This document shows positions 1-12,874 of a stretch of 34,811 nucleotides of DNA, in pieces. The translations under genes and the position numbers were made by a program. The stretch spans positions 12,501-47,311 of the forward strand of contig JAHBMJ010000480.1 of assembly GCA_018398765.1 (NCBI GenBank), read 5' to 3'. Origin of the DNA: Chromera velia. Lineage: Eukaryota > Sar > Chromeraceae. Under the pieces are notes generated by a model that was not told the DNA's origin, did not search any database, and worked only from the letters and a program-made list of their open reading frames with translations. How positions within the stretch are numbered: the stretch's first letter is position 1; each line of letters starts with the position of its first letter.

Positions 1-2424
1 GATGAAGGGTCTCGGTGTGGAGTCTTTCTCTCCGTCTCTCTTTCTTCTGCTGTGGCCAGGGAAGGGGGCGGGCGGAACTGGTCCCTCTCCCCTTCTCCCC
101 CTACTGTGCATGCTACAGCGTGTGTATATCGTGTGAGAACCCCTCTCTGTACAGGCGTGAGTGAATGTGGGGCTCCTGCGATGGGGGTTGAAAGGTTGAT
201 GGGAGGGGGAGGAGGGGAGCCTGCTGAGGACCTTGTGTCTCGAGTCGAAGTTGAGTTTCTCCCCCTCTCTCTCAGATCCCCCATCTGACTCTGAGTCAGA
301 CTCTCACTGCACATAACTGCACCACCCTGCGCCTGTGCTTTGTCCTGCATCAGAGAAGAAAGGTGGGGAGGAGAGGCAGCTGTCTCATGAATGGGCCCCT
401 TTACAAGCCACGAAGCTCCTCCCCCCCCTCCCGCTCCATCAAGAGAGAAGGGGTGCTTTCGTGATTCACCCAAGAAGACGGCAGTTTCGTCTTTCACTGC
501 CTCAGACGCAACTGCCCTGCCTCTTTCTTCTCGTGTAGAGACAGGGGATGGGCTGACGTTCTCCCTGTCCCTGTCTCCAGTACTTGTGGGAAGGGAGGGG
601 GAAGGGACAGGACCTGCACTGACGGTCGGGAGACGAGGAGGGGGGGTGCCCTCAAGAGTCAGACAGAGTGCTGAAGGGGGGGCAACTCCCAGTGGAAGTG
701 AACTGCCATTTGCACAGATTGATGAGGTGACTGGAGAGGGTCTCATCTCTTCCCCTCCTGTTTTTATCATCTCAATATGTCCGCCTGTCTCCGTGTGTGC
801 GTCCATTTCTGCTCCAGTCCGCGGAGAGCTGCTGCTTGTTGCTTGAAGCACTCCTTCTGTCCGACTGCGTAACATCCGCCTCCCTCCCGGTTGTCTCCCG
901 TTTCCTCCTGTCTGCAGAAAGGGGTTGGGACTCACAACTCGTTGGCTGCCTACAGAGCGATTCACAGAGACGGAGGCAGACAACCGATTGACAGCAGCCA
1001 AAAGGAGCTGTGCCGAGTGTTCTGTCACCGGATGCGTCTGTCTCTCTTTGTCGTTCTCAGCATCGTCCTTCGTGAGAGAAGTCTGTCTCTCTCTCTGTCC
1101 TTCTGGATGGCCGTTTGCTTTGGATCGAGGGGAAGTGTCGGCAGTCACAGGTCTTTGCGGGGAGACAGGAGAGAAAGGCTTCGATTGTCTCGGCGTTTCT
1201 TTTTCCTCTGGAGCTTGAGAAGCTGCAGGGGAAATACCCAGAGTGCCGTCAAAAGAACTGCAGCGTCTGTGCATACGGAGGGATTGGAGACGGCGGCTTG
1301 AAGAGACGGAGACGGCATCGGCGGCAGTTGGTCGGGGGGGTTGTGGTTGCCTCACTGAGGAGTGGTTGGGGTCCTCTTGTGGAGCATTTACGGGTGGTTG
1401 GGAAGAAGGTGAGTTGGCGGCTGGTTGAGGGGGAAGTTTGGGGGCCGGTTGTTGGGAGAGACGGGAGGCGAAGGGAGCGACGGTGACAGCTTTTGCAGAT
1501 GAGAGATTCGGGTTCTGCTTCTGCGGGATACCGGGGCCTCGGGTCCGCCCACTCTGGTGGTGCGTCAGAGGGCCGTGGGAGGAGAAAAAGCCTGAGGAGG
1601 CGGAGGGAGGTAAAGAGAAAGCCGGGGCGTCAAGCCATGCCGAGCTTCCTGGTGCTGCTCCTGCTCCTGCAGGGAAAGATGAACAGGGGGGAGGTGCACG
1701 GTGCTGTCGTAGAGAGAGCTCTCGAGAGGTCGTGTCCAGGAAGGGGTTGGGGTTAGTGCCTTGTTGACGGGCCCCAGATGCCCCAACGGACCCAGGCACA
1801 GTGGAGTTCCCCCACTGGTGCAAATTTCCTGTGGGTCTCTGTGTGCACTTTGATTCTGTCTCCTCTGGGCTGCCTGCTCCTGCTATTCTTGCTTGCAACC
1901 GTTCTCTTGCCGTCCCGTACCTTTCACTCCCAAAGTCGAATCCTCCTTCTCCACCCGACTCTTCAGACGATGCGCCTGTGAGCGCACCCTGTTGGAAGAG
2001 GAAGTTAGAGGGTCCAGCCGTGTGGCTGCGCACGGGGGGGGGGGCTCGTAGAGCTGCGGGGCCTGTGCGTGAGGGTGAGGGTGAGGGGGAGACTGTGGAG
2101 GGCGAGGCAAGAGCTCTTCCTGCAGACCTGGTGCTGAGTCTGCCTGAGGTGAGGGGAGAGAATCATAGGGGATGGACGAAAAGGAAGGAGGACTGAGGAG
2201 CACAGAAAGGGCAAACAGTGTGTGTGCGTGTACGTAGATATGCAAAAATACGGATGCACAGTGAGAGAAGACAAGAAAACAACGCAAAATCGAGAGGTAG
2301 ATAAAGGCCGCAGAGAGAAAAGCATTTGATGAGTGGACATGAGATTTCACTTCTAGGAGGGCATGGAGAGAAAGTGTGCAGGTAAGCGCCAGTAAACGAC
2401 ACGCCTTGGAAGCCACATGTGTCC
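1..2424. other. GC- and G-rich stretch downstream of the carboxypeptidase gene; no defensible gene
   Basis: All three plus-strand frames stay open for 60-150 codons at a time. The sequence is very poor in TAA/TAG, so openness alone is weak evidence. Frame 1 is the most open (391-846, 925-1218, 1438-1767, 1801-2196), and the stops that interrupt it are all TGA. Acceptor-like TGCAG sites occur (for example just before 919 and before 1500), so a plus-strand gene convergent with the carboxypeptidase gene is possible. No family motif is visible in any frame. From about 2200 to 2424 the sequence is probably the 3' untranslated or flanking region of the minus-strand gene. Confidence 0.4.
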
Positions 2425-3828
2425 TCACTGACCAGCGAGGCTATCTGCTTCCGATGATTCATCGCTGACACCCCATTCGCTCTGTCCCTTCTCCCGTGTC
2501 CACAAAGAAGTTCTGGATTTTAAATATTCAGAAAATTTGGGATTCTCCAAAGTCTGCTTGAACTTGTCCATGAAACGGGGATCAACGTTTTTGAGCTCTT
2601 TGGCCCTCTTCCGAGCTTCTCTTGCGAGCTGCCTCTGTCTTTTCGCAAAAGACACCCGTTCTGCCTGTGCGTTTTTGGCCGCCGCAGCCGCGTCATCTTG
2701 AAACTTTCGGAGACGCTGATTTCCTGAAGACAATTCAGAAAAAAAAATTACATGGAAAGTTGAGGGTCCAGATGCACGTATGTAAATAGAAGAAGCTTTT
2801 TTTCCATTTCGAACACAAGTAATCAAACTCAGAGCTAGAATGGAAGAGGGACAAAGAGAATGTGCGATGATGCCTTCTGGGGTTTCGACTATTCCAACAA
2901 AACGATTTCATATTCAGCAGTGCCAGACTGACTGACTTAGTTTGGCCTGCCGTCTGAGGTAGCTCTTTGCGCTCTCAAGTTTGAAGCCCCCTCTGCTCAC
3001 AGCCCTTTTCATGATTTTCATTTTTCTGCGGAGGAATGCAAAATCAGAAGTAGACATGCGGATTGTGAAACGTGCCAACACAATCGCGATTGCATAGTCA
3101 CCAAGGGACATGTCAGGCTTCTTGAGAGCAACTGTCTTCTACGCAAAACGGTGCATGGTGATCGATTCCTTAGGCACAAACAAAATGACCAACAAAAGCG
3201 CACGCCCTTTTTAAGTGCAGAGGTAGTGGGATAAAGTCACGCAGAGAGATGCAGGGTGGAGCTCTTGGGATCAATGGACACACTGGGCCCTTCTCACGAA
3301 CAGAACTGCGGGGGATTGCGCCTGGCTGACCCTTTTTTCAACGGATTCCAATTGACTCAGGAAAAGCAATAGTCCAGAACACATTAAAAACTCTCACCGT
3401 GCTGCCCCTGCACTCACTCACTGACTTGCACAACAGCCCCTCCCCCAGGCAGTCTTCACTGGGTGCCGAATCACTGCCTGCGGGGTCCTCTGGTTTGTTC
3501 TTCTGGTCGGCCGAGAACGCGAAGAACTCAGACCAGAGGGGGTCAGAGAGGAAAAAACCGTCCCACCGAGGGGCAGTGACTGCACACACACTCACGCAGG
3601 CACGGAGGGGCGCTACCATGCAGAAACATCAAGAGATGTCCTGTGGTGTGTGTGTTTATGCGAATGCATATGTTTCTTCCGCAAGTGGATTCTTCAGTTG
3701 AAGGCGGCTGAGTACGGGGCAAGAGGTAAAATCTCGGTTCAGCGGGAGAAGAAAAGAAAGCTGACGAGCACGGCCGTCTGGCAACCAGATGGGGAACCAA
3801 TGCCCCGCCCACCCCCCCACCTCTCCAC

Positions 3829-3887
<59 letters not shown>

Positions 3888-3906
3888 ACACGCACGCACA
3901 AACGCC

Positions 3907-3958
<52 letters not shown>

Positions 3959-6900
3959 CAGAGACCGACAGACAGGCAAGCAGAACGACGAAGGAACATG
4001 TACTGTACAAAAAAAGAGGGGAAACGCAAAAGTTTGAATGGATCCTGTAAGCATAAGTAGAACAACAACAAAATCACAGACAGACCTCCCGAACTTGAAG
4101 AAGAGGACCCTCCGGTGATTGAAAATGCCGAGGAGGTTCCTTCTCCTTCCTTCTCTTTCTCCCTCTCCTTTCCCCTGTCCCTTCTGATCTTTCTCAACTC
4201 TCTCTGGACATCCGTCTCCAAGGGCCGCCTCCCCGCCTCCTTCTCGGCGACTGTCAGTCTTCGGCTCGCCTGCTCGACTGCAAGCTCAAAATCCTCCCTC
4301 GCCTGTGTGGAGGGCCCACACACGGGTAGGGGTGGAGTCAGACCCTTGCGTACTGCCAGGAGGGCTTTGGCCTTCTCGGCATCGGGAACGAAGAGCAGGG
4401 GGAGGTGGCAGATGGCTACGCCCATTGCCTGCAGAGAGGAAATAAAGTAGAAGAAAGTGTTGTGATTGTAACATGACTCCCCCCCCTGCCCTCCTGTATT
4501 CAAGAGACCCCCGAATGCAGCTGAATTTCTTTCGCCTCGCCAGGCCTGCTTCCCTTCCTACGTGGTGCTACCAGTATGCCCGTTTGAGTCCTTCCAAATT
4601 CTTACTTGATTGCCAATGTTGCGATGCTCGTCCAACCACAAAAGATCGAAAGACAGGACAAACGCTCTGGTGCAATGCACTACTCCAGAATAAGACAGTA
4701 CGGATTGCATCCCGAGGCTTGATTCACCTATTAATAAGTCCCTCAGACTCGGTCAGGCAGAATTCTGATTCAATTGGAACCCGATGCATGTCGACTGACT
4801 CACCCTGTAGTGCCCTGCGTTGAAGTGGTACGCCCTCTGAGGCTGTGTCTTGTCCACCCAGCCCCCGAACGAGCCCTCGAATGTGAACACGTGAGGCACC
4901 AGGCATTCTCTCCAGAGGCTCACTCGCAGGGTGCCCTCTTTGTAGGCCTGCAGATGCATGGAGAAGATATTGGCAGGCAGGCAGGAATGCATACACATGA
5001 AGATTGACATACATGCGCATTAGGAGGTAGAAGATTCCGGCATCCATCCTGCACTCATGCAGCTGTTTGTAAGAATTGGCCGAGACCCCCAACCCCAACC
5101 TTGGTACATGCGTTTGGAGCCCTCAGCTGACGCACACTAGCTTACACAGTCAGTTGACTCCTTTAAGCGAAGTACTGATTAACTGACCTTGATGTGCCAA
5201 GTGCAGCTCTTCATGTGGAATGTGGGGTCCCTCTTGCTGAGGACGTATGAGAACAGTCGGGGGTCTGCAGACAGTCATGAAGGAAGGAATTAAGCCAGTG
5301 AGCTAGAGAAGCAAGAAGAGAAGAAAGCCAAGCAGATCCTTTTCTCAGATCCAAGGGGAAAGAACAAAAAAAGAAAGGGAAAAACATCTAATGTGCAAAG
5401 TCCGTTCATTAAAATCAGACACTTTTGGACAGACAGATAAAATAAATTGGACAGCATTTCATTCAGAAAAGACTATCCGCCTCACCTGTGTTCAACGTAT
5501 GTTCCCTGTCGGGAGGGGGTTTCTCGGAATCCGAATCGGACTGCTCATCCCCCTCCTCCTCGTCCCTCAGGTTCGGGTGGCACCCGTACGCGAACCAGTT
5601 GTGCTTCCTCGAGTGCCCATGCATATCTGCAATCAGACACATCTGCCTTGCAGACGCTGGGGCGCCCTCTGGACGTCTGTTCGCGTGCATCACCCCTCTC
5701 TTGGCGAAGCAGACGGTGGGGTGCAGAAGGGGTGAAGGGGTCTGCCATCTGCACCCATGTATAAGAGAGCAGATCGAGGAATGAGTACACGTCCGTGGAA
5801 GATGTGGAGGCAGATCCCGAAGTAAGTACGTAAGTGAGGAAGGAAGGAGCGAAGCAAAGAAGGAAAAACACTACCAAGGCAAACCCGAAAGGCTTCCAGG
5901 AAGGCAAATCGAGACATGCAGCGCACCGTCTGTTGAGGTCCACCCCCATCAGTCCGGTTCTGTAGTTCCCATTCACGACACCATCAGGATTGAGCATCGG
6001 CACGACCTTGAAGAAGAACTTGCGCCTGCACACACAGACACAGACAAACATTCAGAGAGGTCCTGGCCGTTTGTCATGTCAGAATACCTTTTGAAGAAGC
6101 AAGGACCATCCAAAACTAGATCGAAGATAGAGAAGTGGAAGCGCCCTGCTACGCATTTACACACCCAACTAGCACAACATGCTCCTGGAAAAGCAATCAG
6201 ACGGTACAGAAAGGAGTCGAGCTATTCTCCATTGCATTGCAATACTGCCACAAGGTATCTCATCCTACACATATGCACAACAACATGTGATCCGACATGA
6301 GACGCGACTTGCTCTACTAACCGACCTAAGGAGCCTTGCCACGGGATGGGTGGGATGAGTGAGGAACAGGACTGCCCCCTCCACTGAGTGGGACGAACAG
6401 GTCTCTCCGGGATGGACTCTGCATAGATAGATAGACAGGTAAGTGGCGTACAAGTGGATACACAATACAGAGACCATGAAGACAAAGCACTGATGGATGG
6501 ATGTGGGAGACAAAGCGAAATGAGTGCAAGTCCTTCCCATGCAGGAATAAAAACTCGATGGGTAATCGCCAGAGGGGTGGATTCACAGACAAAATTAATC
6601 AGAGGGACAAAGGGATTCAGCAGGAACAAGAAGTAGAGAGAAATTTAAGTCTGTGGTCTGCGCAGTCCATGTACTTCATGAAGCCTTCGATGCCTTTATG
6701 GGTAAGAACCCCTGCTTTCAATCAAAGAAAAAAGAACAAGAAGCATTTCGAGGGTAGAAACCAACCTTGCTGACAGCCACACCCCCTTTTTGCCTCTCGA
6801 TGTTCCCTTGGAATCCCTCTTTCTCCCCTCTCCTCTCACAGCCAGCTGCGGTTCCTCATCAAAGTCATCAGACGATTCCCCACCATCCTCCAGATCTCCT

Positions 6901-9900
6901 TCCTCGTCTTCCGACCGTTTTTTTCGAGCAGGAGCGGTGATTGTGAGGATGTCAACACTGCAGGAATCGAGCTAAATCGGAGCATTAATAGAGGGTGTGC
7001 TCAGGCCGCGATCATCTGGAGTGAGATGGGAGCAATCAGTCGCAGGAGATCGACACACAGACAGGGAAAAGAAAGGACTGTGCACACACACATGATCCAA
7101 CTGACCGATTCCCCGCGATGCTCCTGCAGAGGCCGTCTTTTTGGATGAAGGGCGCACGCAGAGGGTCGTCTTCCATCTCCTTCAAGAAAGACTGCACATT
7201 CATAGAGATATGCATAGAAATGTGAACGCAATTACTACGCAGCACACATTAGAGGATGCCTGGATGGCATCTCCTTCACGAGAGAGTGGGTGCAGAAAAG
7301 TGAAGAAGGAGACAGGAACAAAAGACAAGCAGAGAGCCTCTTAGATGCAGAGCATTGTGTTGTCCTGTATTGTGCAATTCGTTTGATTGCCCTGTATTGT
7401 GCAATTCGTTTGATTGCCCTGTATTGTGCAATTCGTTTGATTGCTCTGTATTGTGCAATTCGTTTGATTGCCCAGCAACTGCCTGCTTGAGTTTATGCTG
7501 GATTCACAGCCCGCTACACAATCATGCACGCCTAATCTCTCAGCAGTCGGCCCCTTTGTCGGAATTTTCGGAAAAGCAGCCTCACTTTGTCTGTCGTGAT
7601 TGTTTTGTTTTTGAGTCACTCTCTGAACGTTTGCTCGTTCCAATTATTCCTTCATCCCCTCTCTTTATCCCTACGTATGACAGGAGGTCACACTCCATCC
7701 ATCCCCGGTGTCCGTCAATCTTTCTATCTGTTTTCCTGCCATGCAGTGACTCCACTCCATCTCTCTCTCTGCCCGATCGAGAGAGACGGACGAACCAACC
7801 TGCATCCGCGTGAAGGAGTACGGGATGGCGTGGCTGAAATAGACCACGTCGTTGTCCTCTGTGAAGGTGTGACAGAAGGAGATGGAGAAGGTCGGGCGCC
7901 CCCTTCCCGTCCTCTGCATTCGTATGAAGCTTGCGTGGTCTTCATTCGAAGCAACCGGCTCTTCTCCAGCTATCCTGCCCTTCCCACTCTTTCCCTTTAT
8001 GGGCACCCGAGTGGATGTCACTCGAGGTCGAGAAGAAGAAGAGACAGGCGCAGGAGGGGGCCTGCCCTGCTCTGTGTCCTCCAAAGTTGACCTGATGATC
8101 TGATTCATCGCACCCAGTTTCCCCACCTCTGCCCTCTGCATGGTGTCTGCCACATCTGCTCGACCACTCAAAGCATTACGACCATACCTGATGTTGAAAC
8201 CGCACCGTTTCCATCCTATGCCTGTCGCAAGAGGCATCCACTTCTTCCATTCTTTGACCGACAGACGGGCACTGCCGAAAGGGGAAGGCAAAGAGGGAGA
8301 CACGGAACCGTCCTCCTCCATTCCTTCGTCTTCTTCTTCCTCTTCTTCCTCCTCTGGGGCGTTCTTTTCCTCTCCCGCTCCTTGTACCTCAACAGGGTCT
8401 CCGGTCAAGGATTCGGAATCTGACGATGATGAGGAGGAGGAAGAGGAGGAAGAGACAGAGGGAACAAGAGAAACAGAGGGATCCAGAATGGCAAATTTCT
8501 TTTCCATCATCCGCCCTTCTCCTTCTGCTTCAGCGGTCTTCCTTCCTTTCGCAGATTTAAAACGTTTTTCTCCGATCTCTTCTCCCCCACCCTCATTGTC
8601 ATTATCTTCTTCGTCACAATCTCCCTCATCATCTTCTTCCTCCTCTTCCTCTTCCTCCTCTCCGGAAGAAGAGGAAGATGAAGAAGCCTCTTCCTCTTCA
8701 TCCTCTTCACTTTCCCTGGGAGGAGGGGTCGGCTCAGGTGAGAGCACGTCGAGGTCTGTTCGGTTCCGCATCGTCACGGCCAAAGAGGGAGGCAAAGGAA
8801 GCCTGTGAGCCATTCCGCGCCAACCCCCCTTCTTCCTATCCTTCCTCCAAAACTTCTTCGCACACGGGCAAGAGAACCTGACGCCCCCAATCACTGTCCC
8901 CTCTTTTTCTTTTTCTACCGGAGTTCCAGCTACCTGAGTGGTCCCTGAGGCAGAAGGGGGGGATTTGTCTCCGGCCTCTCCGTTGGCAGAGGAGGAAGAA
9001 GAAGACGAAGTTGCCTGTTGCCTCTCTGCCTGACCAGAGGGACACCCGACACCCGCACAGAAAGGACAGACCTGCAAAGAGGGGCAGGGGAATTGGACGT
9101 GTCAGCGTATGTGCCTGCGTTCGGTTCTGATTCCCTCCCTCTCTACAGGGGTCTGATTCCCTCTCTGCCTGTCCAATCGAATGCAACAATTGGAGGCTAT
9201 CCACTGAGAGACACCAACCAACAGTCAAACCACAGAGAGACGGCTCATGGACTCTCGCATATGCTTTCATGAATACTTTGATGGAAGTAAGTCACAGCGA
9301 TCATGTACTCATGTTAATAGAAGTATGAAGAAGTATGCGAACGAACGAACGACTCGATCCGCTCACCTTCGGGAGGGCTGTTCGATGCGACCAGCACAGC
9401 GGTCTGTTTCCGAAATTATACAAAGAGTTCGGTTTGGTCAGGTTACAGATGTTGAACCTGACTGTCTGTCCCTTCTTGGTATTGGAGACACAAAAAAGGT
9501 AGAACTGCGTGTTGCCTGCTGTGTTCGTGTCGTGTTCCAACAGGAGGTCGTACTCGGCAAAGGAATTCGCAGGGGGGCCTGATGAGGATGAGGAGGATAA
9601 GGGTCCTCCTGTTCTTCCAGTCAAGGGAGAGGGGAGGGCGTCTCCTTTCAGAGAGGCTGAGGGAACCCGAAAAGCAGCTGCCAGGTTGCCACACTCAAAC
9701 CGACTGCAAGAACAAACAAAAGGGAGGCGGATGACTATCACTGAAGGGAGGAAAGTGATCGGGGACAGAAGGAGAGAGTGTCAGAAAAAGGGAACGAAAT
9801 GTGTGAATGTGTGCTCGACGTGGCTTCTGTTGATTGAAAGATGGGCATGCCCTCCTCCGAACAAACTGAAACGGTTTCCCAGTCGCACACCACACACGCA

Positions 9901-12406
9901 AAGCTTCTTTCTTGCCGAAGCTGATTGATGCATCTCTCTCTCGGACACTTTCTTAAACACATCAGTAGTTACGTACAGCAACGAACAGAGGGAAGCCAAG
10001 CCAAACACAAGAAACGCAGCAAAGCATCCAAAGATCCACCTTACCTTTCAAAGACTAGTGTGTCATCCTCTCCGTCACGTGCCCTCAACTGTGGCGCTTC
10101 TCTCTTCGGTTTCAGGTCACAGTTCACAGAGGAGGGCAGGGCCAGACGAGCCAGAGGGTCTGGGGAGAGGGCGCGCTGGGCGATCATCTGCTGCAAGTCC
10201 GAGAATTTTTCTGCACACACGCGCATCCATCAATGCACACACACGTGGTCACCCAGGGAATGGGTAAGTTCACATACGCGAATGGGTTTCTTTTATGAAT
10301 ACACAAGTACATACATGTATACATATATCGAACGTACACACTTGCATGCTTACATACATACGGACATACATCACTTGATAGAGATCCAAGAGAGCCTCAT
10401 TAGAGACAAATGTGCAGCTGAAAGAGTCAACAGGCGAGCAAACAAAAGAGTAGACAGGTGGAGAGAAACAAAAAAATAAAGAAAAAGAACTGCGGAGGCA
10501 TTCTCCAGCAAACTTCAAGGGGAAAAAAAAATGTTGGTCTTCACAAACACAGAAGTAAACAAATCCCCCCCCTCACCCCCAGTAGTCAAGATGCATATCT
10601 TTCCAAAAGGTCGACAGAGGGGCAAAAACCGAATGTGGATGCTATGGTCAGAACAGAAAAATCACACATGTCCCTCCAGAGAGTAGACAAATGGACAAAA
10701 GGGTTATCATCCCCCCACCAAAAAGAAAAGAGAGGCGAAAGAAAGAAAGTGACCAACCAACCAATGCCATCCCTGGCATGTCGAGGCTTTGCGTAGATGC
10801 AGGGCCCGCAGAGGGGAATCCGAAGGTTGTCTGCACTCCCCTCCATGCAAACAGACATCATTTGTACAGCAGAAATTAATTTGACAGGTTGTTTCCGAAA
10901 GAGCTAGAGAAACGGAGACTTTCTGGCCGGAGGTTTTTATGAAGACGTCAGCATGTATGTGTGTTGTGCCCACATCTCTCTAGGTCCTTCATTCTTCCAC
11001 ATGTCGGCTCCTTCCTTTCTGCCTGCCCGCCCGCGTTTCTTCCTTCACTTCTTCCTCTCCCCCCTCTTTCCTTGTTTCAATTAGTCCATGATTTTCCCCG
11101 TTCTTTACTGGCTATCTGTCTGGTTGATTTCAAGCTCCGTCCCCTACATTGTGTGTGAGCGTTTCTGTGTGTGAATGTGTGTTTACACGTACTGAGCTTT
11201 GTTGTTGGGGCTTTTGATGCCTCGTTGCCTGCTGTCAGACTGACCAGGCGGGGGCACCTGAGGAAATCCAAAGGGGGACGTCGGGTGGAAGGGGGCGGGT
11301 CCCAGGGGATCGTACTCGGGTTCCCTCTCTCCGGGAAACATCAGGGGACTGCATGCATGCGGGCAGTGAAAGTGATCGAGTGCATGCATGAGAACAGGGA
11401 ATATACGCAGGTTTTTGTAAGAAAAGGAAATAGAGTGACTTTGTCACGGTCTTCGGGGCTTTAAGGAGGCAGGCTCAGGAGAGAAAACTCAAGATGGCCC
11501 GTCCGTCTATTTGCCTGGAACCATCCTCCATTCCGGACCCTTTTCTGGATCTGACTCTGTCCATTCTTCCCCCACTTCCTTCACTTACCGATTCTTCGGT
11601 CTATTAATTTATTCATCGACTTGTAGTTCGTTTGTGCACAGAGAAATTCCGTCAGTCATTGGACCAGCCGGTCGCTCACTCGCTCATTCCCCTCTTCACT
11701 CTCCTGTCTGCACAGTTGACGCTTCATTCACTCAGTCACTGAGCTGTGATTGAGTCAGCAAATTGGTCACTCTCCTTGCCAGTCAGTCAGTCAGTCAGTC
11801 AGTCAGTGAGTCAGTCAGTCAGTCAGTCAGTCAGTCAGTCAGTCAGTCAGTTAGTCAGTCAGTCAGTCAGTCAGTCAGTCAGTCAGTCAGTCAGTCAGTC
11901 AGTCAGTCAGTCAGTCAGTCAGTCAGTCAGTCAGTCAGTCAGTCAGTCAGTTAGTCAGTCAGTTAGTCAGTCAGTCAGTCAGTCAGTCAGTCAGTCAGTC
12001 AGTCAGTCAGTCACTCGGACAGTCAGTCACTTCCTCTGTATGCGACTAAGCCCGTCAGTCAGCCATTCCCTCTTGTAGACTGCTGCGTGTGTGCTTCCCG
12101 TGATCACTTTCGTGGCTTTGCAGAATTGAAAAAAGAATGAAATGGGCACTCGTCAGGAAGCCCCACACGATTTCGGTGTGGTGCAAGAGAGCCTACCTAC
12201 CTGAGGGCGACTGGTCTTCCTGTGCTGGGAATTTCCTGTGCGAGTTTTCTCTTTGGGGCGAGTGGCAGTGTGATCTCTTTTTTGAGAGCCTCTATCTCTC
12301 TCATGATCCTCTCCCTCTGCTCTGGGTCGAGGTCCTTCATGTCGCTTGGAATGGGCACAGACATCGTGTCCCTCTCGGTAATGGGAACTTGTCCTTGATT
12401 GCTCAT
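2425..12406 (-). CDS. Cytosolic carboxypeptidase (M14 zinc metallopeptidase, CCP/AGBL/Nna1 family), 17 exons, 1369 aa
   Basis: Exons in gene order: 12406-12201, 11348-11245, 10830-10762, 10210-10045, 9703-9367, 9071-7800, 7191-7106, 6957-6766, 6418-6326, 6025-5927, 5748-5486, 5264-5188, 4947-4804, 4428-4086, 3579-3422, 3138-2937, 2723-2425. All joints keep phase, and the total is 4110 nt including TGA. The CCP N-domain is seen as SRFECGNL (about 182-189) and [16 protein letters not shown] (265-280), followed by [17 protein letters not shown] and [16 protein letters not shown]. The catalytic domain has zinc ligands H813 and E816 in ARVHPGE, substrate-binding [11 protein letters not shown] and DLNRRW, the third ligand H918 in [10 protein letters not shown], and catalytic E1012 in FTFEGSFGG. 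The family removes glutamates from tubulin tails and other proteins, usually in the cytosol or axoneme; the exact substrate here is inferred. Exon 6 adds a long Ser/Glu-rich insertion. There is no signal peptide. The C-terminal 330 residues are charged and match nothing I know. Exons 2, 3 and 14-16 are the least certain. Confidence 0.88.
3829..3976. repeat. Compound microsatellite (CT)n-(CA)n-(GA)n-(CAGAGA)n in carboxypeptidase intron 14
   Basis: A (CT) block runs directly into about 17 CA units. An interrupted spacer follows, then (GA)n and CAGAGA units. It lies between exons ending at 4086 and starting at 3579, so it is intronic. It produces several long spurious open frames on both strands. 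Confidence 0.95.
7364..7471. repeat. Four tandem copies of a 27-bp unit in carboxypeptidase intron 6
   Basis: The unit begins CCTGTATTGTGCAATTCG and is repeated four times with a single C/T difference in the last copy. It lies between exon 6 (ends 7800) and exon 7 (starts 7191). Because the unit is a multiple of three, it makes periodic open frames that are not genes. Confidence 0.93.
8280..8720 (-). other. Acidic and serine low-complexity insert inside carboxypeptidase exon 6
   Basis: On the minus strand this part of exon 6 encodes runs of Glu, Asp and Ser, several of them longer than eight residues. It sits between the N-domain motif [12 protein letters not shown] and the conserved block with GFNIRYGRN. 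The reading frame is continuous through the whole 1272-nt exon, so the insert is translated if the exon is. CCP proteins often carry disordered insertions near this point. A CPFC...C cluster starts the exon at residues 296-299. Confidence 0.8.
11780..12012. repeat. (AGTC)n tetranucleotide microsatellite, about 230 bp, in carboxypeptidase intron 1
   Basis: Nearly perfect AGTC repeats with occasional TTAG interruptions lie between exon 1 (12406-12201) and exon 2 (11348-11245). The run makes a poly-(Ser-Gln-Ser-Val) pseudo-frame on the plus strand, which is an artefact of the repeat. Confidence 0.97.
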
Positions 12407-12874
12407 TGCAAAGGAATTTTCTTTCTGTCGAGTCGTTCTTGATTTCTCGAAGCTTCACCCAAGAACACGTCGATCTTTTGGTCTCCTGATTGACCCCAGC
12501 TTGACAGAATTTACTGCTGTAGGCCGGCGAGCAGAGGTTCGAACGCACAGATTCAAGACAAATGAATTCTCCCGAAGCATGTGTGCGCTCTGCTCGACGT
12601 GCAGGCACACGCTTCCCTCACCCATGAAATGGCCTCCGTGCCTTCATATACAGAGAACATGAAAGTGAAGCCAACAGGAAACGTCAAGATAAGCGAGATG
12701 AGACCCTGGAAGCGTTCTGACGGTACCGCAACATCAGAGCATCTGCAAAATCAATCCTGCTGTGATTCTGCATGAGTCAAAATTCTGACATGTGTATATA
12801 TCGGTAGAGCAGTTCTACTCAATTAACGCAAAAAAGAACAAACTTTCGCGCGAGCGCGCTAGCTCGGAGCTCGC

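Noticed and set aside
1883-2428. 181-codon minus-strand frame directly after the carboxypeptidase stop.
   Set aside because: It starts at the stop region of the last exon and has no conserved motif; composition is pyrimidine-rich 3' flank.
7330-7490. 27-bp tandem array as a CRISPR array.
   Set aside because: The copies are directly adjacent with no spacers, and the setting is a eukaryotic intron.
8140-8808. 222-codon Ser-rich plus-strand frame.
   Set aside because: It is the antisense of the acidic/Ser tract in carboxypeptidase exon 6, whose frame carries conserved family motifs.
11193-11244. Longer version of carboxypeptidase exon 2 ending at a GTACGT donor.
   Set aside because: It ends in the wrong phase for exon 3 and exon 4. 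The GTCAGT donor at 11244 restores phase through both.
11746-12078. Open frame of poly-(Ser-Gln-Ser-Val) residues on the plus strand.
   Set aside because: It is only the translation of the AGTC microsatellite within an intron of the opposite-strand gene.
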